A DNA stretch of 10,407 bases from Lentisphaeria bacterium UBA1776. Its GTDB lineage: Bacteria > Verrucomicrobiota > Lentisphaeria > Victivallales > Victivallaceae. Below the pieces are notes generated by a model. It was not told where the DNA came from. It did no database searches and saw only the letters and a program-made list of their open reading frames with translations. Position numbers and translations under genes: made by a program. The stretch is taken from the NCBI GenBank assembly GCA_002314605.1, contig DCGO01000058.1:9429-19835 (forward strand), read 5' to 3'. Position 1 is the stretch's first letter; every line of letters begins with the position of its first letter. Shown piece after piece: positions 1-6,680 of this stretch.

Positions 1-4
1 CACG

Positions 5-97
5 GTCCCGGAAGCCGTAAGCCTGCCGGCTTGCCACGGCGCAGCGCAGCGAAGACGGGACTTGTCAGACAATCTACGCTACTGTCAGACTTCCGGG
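5..97. repeat. Nested inverted repeats with short direct repeats downstream of the operon
   Basis: This stretch holds no gene but is full of symmetry. CCCGGAAG at 7-14 is the exact reverse complement of CTTCCGGG at 90-97. GTCCCG at 5-10 pairs with CGGGAC at 56-61 as an alternative arm. Inside, GCCGT (14-18) pairs with ACGGC (36-40), and AAGCC (19-23) pairs with GGCTT (28-32) around a TGCC loop, giving a hairpin with a 3-base bulge. TGTCAGAC occurs twice, at 63-70 and 83-90, exactly 20 bases apart, and GCAGC is tandem at 41-50. It lies directly after the TAA of the last minus-strand gene, so it could end transcription, but no T-run follows the hairpin on the minus strand within the window. A dispersed palindromic repeat or the edge of a mobile element is an equal possibility. 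The structure may continue beyond the window. Confidence 0.5.
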
Positions 98-582
98 GAG
101 ATGCTTTATTTACAGCGGTAGATCTCAATCGATGATATGATCAGCGGAGCCCTCTCTGGGCGTCGCAGAGAGAAGTCGAACTTTTCGCATTCCGCCGGGA
201 AGAAGAGATCAAGGGAAGTCTGCTTTGTTTTTTCCACAGAGATCTCTATGGAAATATGATTCGCTAAGGCAATCAGATGGCCATGCGACTGAAAAATGAT
301 CCGGACCACGTGCGCAGAATGATCCTTCTCTTTCATTTTGTCAATTGAGAACTGAAACTCGGAATCGGGACGATAATAATTCAACGACAATGCGTGATCG
401 CCGTTGATGAGTTTTCCGACGGTCTTCTTCTGAGATCCAGTTACGGAGACAATCTTTTGGATCTGCCGCGGCTCAAGATCGCCCACCTGTACAAGCTGGC
501 GCGCATTCATCCGAACCGGTTCCGGGAAAGCGGGGGCGGATTCGTACCACATATTCGGATGCATGATCAGGATAACCGTTTT

Positions 583-585
583 TCA
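583..585 (-). other. In-frame TGA inside the third paralog
   Basis: The frame reads Q-I-L-Q-G-stop-K-T-V-I-L. The intact paralogs have Y-L-K-G-K-K-A-V-V and F-L-K-G-K-K-V-V-V here, so the TGA replaces a basic residue and could arise from an Arg CGA codon by one C-to-T change. The next ATG, at 564, has no Shine-Dalgarno sequence, so restart there is unlikely. Truncation here would remove the C-terminal beta-rich domain but leave the His and Ser motifs. Confidence 0.75.
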
Positions 586-1855
586 TCCCTGCAAAATCTG
601 CGTTTTTGCAACACAATGCCTCAACATGCTCATCCCGATCCCGTTCTGGTAAAACCATGCCGGGATAACTCCTGTGTTTCTTGCGGTGTAGTGAGGAATG
701 GATGCTCCCTGCTCCTTATCCGGATATATTCCGAATGAATTACTGCAAAAAAGGAAAGGCGACGCGATCCTTGCGTCCACGGGGAACGGCCGGTTTGTCG
801 CTTTGCACAAAACCACAGGAAACCGCATGATTTTGCCGGGATCATATTTTGGATTTCCGGCTGGGAAACGGTTCTCGTCTCCTGCCGACCTGTATCCGCC
901 TTCCGTCAAAACAAACTGGTCCGCATCTCCTTCGGAGTGATATCGTTTCAGCACGGAGGACAAAACATCCGAAGCGATAACGGATGTCCCGGTAAACGGA
1001 TGGTTTTCCCGCGGGACATGGTAAAAATAACTCAAAAAGAACTCATGGTAACGCCTCCACATCTCGGGCAACGGATCCACGACCTCAATATCATTTTCCA
1101 GACAGGTTTTGTACACTTCGATCCAAAACGGGTTCTCCGTGTATTTTTCCGTGGAAAGAAATACCGCAGCAGACAATTCCCCCTTCGCAGGTACTCTCAA
1201 CAGGATCAGGTCGGTGTTGTTTTTCCGCAAATAATCCTGATAGGGAAGCAACGCTCGAACAAACGGTTTCCCCTCATCTCGCACCGCCCAAAAACACGAT
1301 GGCGTGGCGAAAAAGGCGCCATTGATCCATTCCGCCCTTTTCTCTTTTTTCCACGCATCGATCTTTTGAATGGTCGGATAATACTCCTTTTTCCAGGCAC
1401 GGAAGGAACCTCCATGTTCCTTCAGGAGCCCGTTAATACGGGCAAGTTCATTTTCGATCCTTTTCTTTCGTGCAGCCGCCGCAGAAGGATCGGCTTCCGA
1501 AGGGGTGATTGGGGCAGGCAAATCAATGATTTTCGGAGCAGTGCCGGAACGAACATCTGTTTTCGGCAGACCGGCATTTTCCGCAAAGTCCAGCACATAG
1601 TACATCGGAGCCTCGAAATTCTCGATGCTGTCCGACAGCTGGATCTGCTTCATGTACTCGGGGAGTTTATCATACTCGACAGCCGTCACGGTCAGCCCCT
1701 GATTCGGTTTGAAAATGTTTCCGGGGATCAGCTGTTTGCTTTTCATGACGGGGAACACGAGAATGACCTGTGCCGATTTTATGGAATCATTCGGTGCGGA
1801 AACGGCGAACTCAACCGAGTACAGACAGTCGTCATAATCATTTTTCCGGGGATCG

Positions 1856-1915
1856 GGGATCGCGGAGACCCGGTCACCGTTCCGGGGAAAGAGACAACCG
1901 AAAGGCTTTGCAGGT
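1856..1915 (-). other. Frameshift zone in the third paralog
   Basis: Similarity to the paralogs passes from the frame of the ATG at 2039 to the frame of the PDPRKNDYDDC segment within this interval; the new frame has a TGA at 1917-1915, which sets the upper limit. The most likely spot is TTTCCCC at 1890-1884: adding one C gives a continuation ending R-V-S-A-I-P-D-P, which resembles R-S-A-L-P-N-P in the longer intact paralog. The heptamer, read T TTC CCC, also has the form of a -1 slippery site. Confidence 0.55.
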
Positions 1916-2039
1916 CAACTTGCCTGACGAAAAGATCCGTCACCGGCTTCCCGGCATCCGCGGACACGGCAAAAACAAATGGCATCAACAGCAAACCGAG
2001 TAAGAGAAAGCGATCGTTTGTCTTATGAAGCAATTTCAT

Positions 2040-2168
2040 TTTGAGGGGAACCTCTAGAGGAAACAGAGATTTTGAACTGATTTATCATGAGATACAAATT
2101 GTTTTCTATCCATTACACGCAATCCCGAGGGGGGAATGCGGTTCAAGCACGCCGGGGTCAAAACTTCT
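2040..2168 (-). promoter_or_regulatory. Gap before the third paralog, with AT-rich stretch and palindromic RBS
   Basis: This 129-base gap is the longest between genes in the window and contains an AT-rich block (about 2071-2112) in otherwise GC-rich DNA, so it could hold a secondary promoter for the last gene. I see no convincing -35/-10 pair. The 10-base palindrome CCTCTAGAGG at 2051-2060 includes the AGAGG that would serve as ribosome binding site for the ATG at 2039. No strong terminator follows the upstream gene: the best hairpin has a 4-base stem and no T-run. Confidence 0.3.
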
Positions 2169-4616
2169 TTACTGATAGATTTTCAAATCGCCGATCGCGA
2201 TCGCAGTTCCCGGAGCCCCGTTCAATTCCACCTTGATCTGCGTCGTTCCGGCAGGGATCATGCACACGCTTTTGCACCAGCGATACTGGGCATAACATTC
2301 CGCAAAGTGGACCTTGCATCCGTTGACCAGCAGTGTCGCATTGGTTGCTGCCTGCGCGCAGACCGGAATTTCAAGAACAGCATCCTTTCCAATCAGGTTC
2401 TGCGGAAGCGGGTATTTCGCCACATCACATTGTTTTTCCGCCGGAATGGTGAAAAAATGGGCTTGCCGGAGGTCTTTGCCGAATTTCGGGACCTCGGACG
2501 TATTGCCGGAAACCGGGATCGTGCAGATCATCTGCTTGCCTGTCAGCAACATTTTCTGCCGGTCCATCAAGCGGATATTATTGTAGGTCGTGGTGCCATG
2601 GAAATGACCTGCGCCAATCTGCAGAACAACCACTTTTTTGCCCTTCAGAAACTTCTCCGGATGCAGAAACATCTGCTGAACAATGGCAGTCATCGGACCA
2701 CCTGCCGCAACGTAAAGCGAAGTAATGGGGATCCGTATTTTCGAGGTCAGCAGAGACGGGAAACTCATCGGCATTGTCATCGGAGTTTGGAGAAAGGAAT
2801 TGCCGATCGCAAACACAGGAGAGACCGGATCGCTGTCAATCACCTTTTGGTCGTACAGGATCTGCCGGCACAGATAAGAGGTCTCCGGACGGTTGCCGCC
2901 GATATCGCAGTTGGCGGGGAAACGGTAATCCGGATCGTCCTTATAGATGTGCGGAACATGTTCCACAGAGAACGACCCTTTGGCAAGGGTCGGTCGGAAC
3001 TGATAACGCAGGAGTCTCTGCGCCATCAGTTCCGCCTGAATATCCTGTGCCGTATCGGAAGGATGCCCGTTGGCGGGATAGAAGTATGCCCACGGATAGC
3101 GGTTGAAGTTCCGGATCATAGCGTCCGAGGCGTAAAAGGTTTCGATGTCGTTTTCCAGCAATTCCCGAACGGTAAGCGCCGTCAGGAAATCGGGGACCGC
3201 CCGGAACTCCGGATTAATGACCCGGGCGGCGATTGCATAAAAATCCGGAACCGGACTTACGATCAGTTGGCAGCCGTGAATTTCCAGAAAATCCCGGAAT
3301 GCGACCAATGCCGCCATGTTTTCTTTTCGGATTGGACTGTAATGCAAAAGCAACTGATATTTCTCCGGCAGACACCAGAACGAATTGTCCACATTGCGCC
3401 ATACATATCCTCTGACCCGATTGTATCCGGGCTTATCCTTGGTTTTTTCCCGCTCCCATGCTGCTTGGAATTCCGACTCAATTTTGCGGATCTTCGCCTT
3501 GTCCCACCCCTCCAGCAAGGCATTAATCCGCGCCAATTCCGAGCGGATCGACTCGGCCTGCAAGCGCTTCTCCTGCTCCGTGAGCGGAGGATTGATCTTG
3601 CGTTCAAAGACCGACACATAATTCTGACCGGTGTCCGTGAAATCCACCGCCGAATCGTCCGAAAACGTATTGATTTTCTCACATTCAAGAAGATAAAAAC
3701 TCTCCAGTTCAAAAAGCGACAGATCATCCGTCTGCTGGGTCGATTTCTGAGCCTCCGGAAGTTTGTCGAAGGGAATCACCTGACAACGGAGCTTATCTCC
3801 GACCTTCAAGGTCGCGCTGGGAAGCGTTTTGTACTGACGGAATCCCTCCACGATCAACTGGATCTTCTGCGGACAGGCGACGCCGGAAAGGATGGCGTTG
3901 CCCTCAAACTCCAGCGTATAGCGGCAATCGGGATAATCGGATTTCTTCGGGTTCGGCAAGGCAGACCGTGCCTTGACGACCCCCTCCACAACGGAAATGC
4001 CGACCTCAGCAGGATCATCCGGCAAGGCAATGATCTGAAGTTTTTTCAGCCGCACCTTGCCATTGACCTGAATGACCGGCCAAAACGGAGCGACCCCGAA
4101 ATCGAATCGATCCTCCGCCTCCACTGTGACCGTTTTTCCTGCGGGAATCTCCCATTCCTTCAGAGACCTGCGTTCCTGCCGGATCATGCCGCATTGCCAG
4201 GATCCAAGCCCAATGCGTGCTGGCTCCTCAAGCCCCTCCACGGTCAGCACAAAACGGACGTTGCGGCTCCGGCAGAAGCACAATCTCCCGTAAACGGAGA
4301 GTCCCTGCGGACCGGAGACCAGCCATCCCGAATCACTCCCGGCGAGGCGGCAATCCGCCGTCCAGGTTCCCCAGTCAACATTCCAGCGGGGCGCGATCTC
4401 CTGCCGCTGAAGCGATGTTTCCGGGATCTTCTTCCTCTGCAAGGCCTTCTGTCCCCAAGGCGGGACTTTCAACGGAAGAAACGTCTGAAATGATGCTTCG
4501 CCGATCACTCTGCCCGCGGCGGCGGAAGGTCCATCCGCCGCCCAAACGGCAACTCCGTACAGCAGACAGAAAAGCAGGATCCCCGCCTTCTGAAAAATGT
4601 TTTCAAACCCCATCAT
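2169..4616 (-). CDS. Exported AlgX/AlgJ-like SGNH protein with extra N-terminal beta domain
   Basis: This 815-residue protein starts with a signal peptide (hydrophobic residues about 11-26, likely cut after AVWA), so it acts outside the cytoplasmic membrane. Residues about 50-200 form a beta-rich stretch, possibly a carbohydrate-binding sandwich, that the neighbouring paralog lacks. From residue 206 (GISVVEGVVKARS) the two proteins align to the end. Residues about 341-396 are charged and helical. The SGNH-like core has N516-G-H518-P and G605-N-S607-F; in AlgX/AlgJ the matching motifs are Asp-x-His and a Ser in G-D/T-S, so the Asp appears changed to Asn. A beta-rich C-terminal domain ends IAIGDLKIYQ. 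The start at 4616 has GGGGAGGAG 10 bases upstream. It lies 57 bases after the upstream paralog, probably in the same transcript. A role in glycan O-acetylation is inferred; a non-catalytic glycan-binding role is also possible. Confidence 0.8.
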   Translation of the reverse strand: MMGFENIFQKAGILLFCLLYGVAVWAADGPSAAAGRVIGEASFQTFLPLKVPPWGQKALQRKKIPETSLQRQEIAPRWNVDWGTWTADCRLAGSDSGWLVSGPQGLSVYGRLCFCRSRNVRFVLTVEGLEEPARIGLGSWQCGMIRQERRSLKEWEIPAGKTVTVEAEDRFDFGVAPFWPVIQVNGKVRLKKLQIIALPDDPAEVGISVVEGVVKARSALPNPKKSDYPDCRYTLEFEGNAILSGVACPQKIQLIVEGFRQYKTLPSATLKVGDKLRCQVIPFDKLPEAQKSTQQTDDLSLFELESFYLLECEKINTFSDDSAVDFTDTGQNYVSVFERKINPPLTEQEKRLQAESIRSELARINALLEGWDKAKIRKIESEFQAAWEREKTKDKPGYNRVRGYVWRNVDNSFWCLPEKYQLLLHYSPIRKENMAALVAFRDFLEIHGCQLIVSPVPDFYAIAARVINPEFRAVPDFLTALTVRELLENDIETFYASDAMIRNFNRYPWAYFYPANGHPSDTAQDIQAELMAQRLLRYQFRPTLAKGSFSVEHVPHIYKDDPDYRFPANCDIGGNRPETSYLCRQILYDQKVIDSDPVSPVFAIGNSFLQTPMTMPMSFPSLLTSKIRIPITSLYVAAGGPMTAIVQQMFLHPEKFLKGKKVVVLQIGAGHFHGTTTYNNIRLMDRQKMLLTGKQMICTIPVSGNTSEVPKFGKDLRQAHFFTIPAEKQCDVAKYPLPQNLIGKDAVLEIPVCAQAATNATLLVNGCKVHFAECYAQYRWCKSVCMIPAGTTQIKVELNGAPGTAIAIGDLKIYQ
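2440..2489 (-). repeat. 50-base perfect repeat shared with 4945-4994
   Basis: This tract is identical, base for base, to 4945-4994. It encodes the conserved VPKFGKDLRQAHFFTIPA block of the C-terminal domain in the two intact paralogs. Sequence on both sides differs, including at silent positions. Confidence 0.85.
3881..3941 (-). repeat. 61-base perfect repeat shared with 6380-6440
   Basis: This tract is identical to 6380-6440 and encodes the block around SDYPDCRYTLEFEGNAILSG. High similarity continues past the exact tract towards the GISVVEGVV codons, then falls away. It marks recent duplication or gene conversion between the two paralogs. Confidence 0.85.
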
Positions 4617-4626
4617 CGCTTTTCAT

Positions 4627-4635
4627 CTCCTCCCC
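4627..4635 (-). promoter_or_regulatory. Strong ribosome binding site for the 815-residue paralog
   Basis: GGGGAGGAG on the minus strand ends 10 bases before the ATG at 4616. An ATG directly adjoining it (4626-4624) opens only a few codons before a stop, so 4616 is the better start; a second ATG follows at once at 4613. Confidence 0.65.
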
Positions 4636-4673
4636 TTATTCTTCCGGCATTCCGATCGTGTCCGGGACAGGAT

Positions 4674-6680
4674 CTACCGGCAGATTTTCAAGTCGCCGAT
4701 CGCAACCGAACTCCCGGGTCTCCCTGTCAATTCAACCTTGATTTGCGTTGTACTGGAGGAGAGCGGGACGAGTGTCCGGCACCAGCGGTATTGCTCGCTG
4801 CACTCCTGCATCGGGACCTCGCGTCCATTGACCCGCAGCTTCGCCCACGACGGAGCCGAGGCGCAGACCGGAATCACCAGAACGGCATTTTTTCCGATCC
4901 CTTCCTTCGGGACCGTACATTCCGCTACCATACACTGATTTTCTGCCGGAATGGTGAAAAAATGGGCTTGCCGGAGGTCTTTGCCGAATTTCGGAACCAC
5001 TTCCGTATTACCGGAGACCGGGATCGTGCAGATCGTTGTTTTCCCTGAAAGCAACCGTTTATCCTGATCCATCCGGCGGATATCGCTGAATGAGAAGTTC
5101 GCATGCAGATGAGAACTCCCCACGTTCATTACGACTGCCTTTTTTCCCTTCAGATACTCCTCCGGATGGCGGAATAACTGCTGGATGACTGCGGTCATCG
5201 GTCCGAATCCGGAAACGTACGTCACCGTGAGCGGCATCTTGAGATAGCGGCATAAATACCCGTGAAAGGAATCCCCCGCTGGGCTCCAGAGAAAGGAGTT
5301 CCCGATCACCCACACCGGCGACCGTGAATCACTGAGGAGCCTTTTGCCGTCATAAAGGATCCGGCGGCACAAATACTCTGAACCGACTTTATTTTCTCCA
5401 ATGTCGCAGTTGGCGGGATAAAGGTACGCGGGATTTTTCCCGTAAACGTGCGGGATCATCTTCTCGGAAAATCGCTCCGGAGCAAGCGGCGCCGGGAAGG
5501 AATAACGCCGAAGCCTCTCCGCGACCAGTTCCGTCGCAACATCCTGCGCATTTTCGCCGGGATGAAGATTGCCGGGATAGAAAAACGCCAAGGGATGACG
5601 GTTGTAATTCCGGAGTAAAGCCTCGGAATCATAGATCGCTTCGATATTGTTTTCCAACAGCTCCCGGACCGTGAATGCAGACCAAAATTCCGGGACATCG
5701 CGGAACTCCGGATTGATGACCCGGGCGGCGATCGCATGGGAATCCGGAATCAGGTTCACGATCAGCTGACAACCATGTGCCTCAAGAAATTCCCGCAAAG
5801 CCACCAGCGCCGCTATGTTTTCCTTCCGGACCGGACTGTAGTACAAAAGCAACTGGTATTTTTCCGGCAGACACCAGAATGAATTGTCGATATTGCGCCA
5901 GACGTACGTGCCGACCCGGTTCCAGCCCGGTTTGTCCTTGGCCGTTTCCCGTTTCCATGCCGCTTGAAATTCTGCCTCGATTTTGGCGATCTTCGCCCTG
6001 TCCCACCCTTCCAGCAGAGTATTGATCCGCTTCAAATCCGCGCGGATCGCCTCCGCCTGCAATTGCTTCTCCTGCTTCGTGAGCGGAGGATTGATCCTGC
6101 GCTCAAAGACCGATACGTAATTTTGATCGGCGTCCGTGAAATCCACCGCCGGATCATCCGCAAACGCGGCGATCTTTTCGTATTCGAGAAGATAAAAACT
6201 CTCCAGCTCAAAAAGCGACAGATCATCCGCCTGCTGGGTCGTCTTGCGGTACGGCGGAAGTTTTTCAAAGGGAATCACCTGACAGCGGAGCTTATCTCCG
6301 ACCTGCAATCTGCCGCTCGGCAATACCGCATAGTTCCGGAAACCCTCGGCAATCAACTGGACCTTCTGCGGACAGGCGGCGCCGGAAAGGATGGCGTTGC
6401 CCTCAAACTCCAGCGTATAGCGGCAATCGGGATAATCGGACTTCTTCGGATCCGGCAGAACAGACCGCGCCCTGACGACCCCCTCCACAACGGAAATGCC
6501 GTCCTGCGGCAGGATGGTCTGCAAAGCAGTCCCGGCCGATGCTCCGACTGCGGCGAGCACCAGCGCTCCCCAAAATGCTCTGACAAGACTGAAAATACCA
6601 AAAAAACGACTCATATTCAAAGCAGAGAACTTCTCTTTACGGTTCAGAATCGCATCGGCGGTCTCGCAGCGTCGGATCAT
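4674..6680 (-). CDS. Exported AlgX/AlgJ-like SGNH protein (shorter intact paralog)
   Basis: From the ATG at 6680 this is a 668-residue protein; that ATG overlaps the upstream stop (ATGA) and has GAGGAG 8 bases upstream. A later ATG at 6614 (646 residues) leaves a tighter signal peptide but has no well-placed ribosome binding site; the open frame upstream of 6680 only overlaps the previous gene. The hydrophobic segment about 25-50 is a signal peptide or anchor, likely cut after ASA. From residue 61 (GISVVEGVVRARS) it matches the 815-residue neighbour throughout. A charged helical stretch lies at about 200-250. The SGNH-like core shows N371-L-H373-P and G460-N-S462-F, and a beta-rich C-terminal domain contains VPKFGKDLRQAHFFTIPAE and ends AIGDLKICR. 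The family resemblance is to AlgX/AlgJ, which add acetyl groups to exopolysaccharide in the periplasm, but the usual Asp of Asp-x-His is Asn here. The stop is TAG. Confidence 0.8.
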   Translation of the reverse strand: MIRRCETADAILNRKEKFSALNMSRFFGIFSLVRAFWGALVLAAVGASAGTALQTILPQDGISVVEGVVRARSVLPDPKKSDYPDCRYTLEFEGNAILSGAACPQKVQLIAEGFRNYAVLPSGRLQVGDKLRCQVIPFEKLPPYRKTTQQADDLSLFELESFYLLEYEKIAAFADDPAVDFTDADQNYVSVFERRINPPLTKQEKQLQAEAIRADLKRINTLLEGWDRAKIAKIEAEFQAAWKRETAKDKPGWNRVGTYVWRNIDNSFWCLPEKYQLLLYYSPVRKENIAALVALREFLEAHGCQLIVNLIPDSHAIAARVINPEFRDVPEFWSAFTVRELLENNIEAIYDSEALLRNYNRHPLAFFYPGNLHPGENAQDVATELVAERLRRYSFPAPLAPERFSEKMIPHVYGKNPAYLYPANCDIGENKVGSEYLCRRILYDGKRLLSDSRSPVWVIGNSFLWSPAGDSFHGYLCRYLKMPLTVTYVSGFGPMTAVIQQLFRHPEEYLKGKKAVVMNVGSSHLHANFSFSDIRRMDQDKRLLSGKTTICTIPVSGNTEVVPKFGKDLRQAHFFTIPAENQCMVAECTVPKEGIGKNAVLVIPVCASAPSWAKLRVNGREVPMQECSEQYRWCRTLVPLSSSTTQIKVELTGRPGSSVAIGDLKICR

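Larger units (their letters stand above)
106..2039 (-). pseudogene. Broken AlgX/AlgJ-like SGNH protein (third paralog; frameshift plus internal stop)
   Basis: Three open segments join into one gene related to the two intact paralogs upstream. The start at 2039 gives a signal peptide (MKLLHKTNDRFLLLG..., likely cut after AVSA) and has AGAGG at 2055-2051, 11 bases upstream. The reading frame then changes between about 1915 and 1856. The next segment begins with PDPRKNDYDDC, matching PDPKKSDYPDC of the paralog, and runs to an in-frame TGA at 585-583. The same frame then continues to a TAA at 108-106, ending IEIYRCK like LKIYQ/LKICR in the paralogs. The total, 1934 bases, is one short of 645 codons, so a single-base loss explains the shift. 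The repaired product would be about 644 residues, the size of the shorter intact paralog. It keeps the His of an ENHP motif (codon 1002-1000) and the Ser of SNSF (codon 738-736). The C-terminal 150 residues are far more diverged than the rest. An assembly error is possible for the indel, less so for the stop. Confidence 0.75.

Noticed and set aside
14..40. Simple intrinsic terminator for the operon
   Set aside because: The hairpin is there, but the minus strand after it is CTTCCGGGACCGTG with no T-run within the window.
41..90. CRISPR or iteron array from the repeats at 41-51 and 63-90
   Set aside because: Only two short copies of each unit are present, too few and too short for an array.
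583..585. TGA read as selenocysteine or as tryptophan
   Set aside because: TGA ends neighbouring genes at 6677, 8644 and 9501; the aligned residue is lysine; no clear SECIS-like hairpin follows the codon.
937..2028. A 363-codon open frame on the plus strand across the broken paralog
   Set aside because: It is antisense to sequence with clear paralog similarity and shows no protein-like pattern of its own.
2136..4493. A 785-codon open frame on the plus strand opposite the 815-residue gene
   Set aside because: The minus-strand gene has a signal peptide, strong RBS and a close paralog. The plus frame has no recognisable domain and stays open because the true gene rarely uses TTA, CTA and TCA codons.
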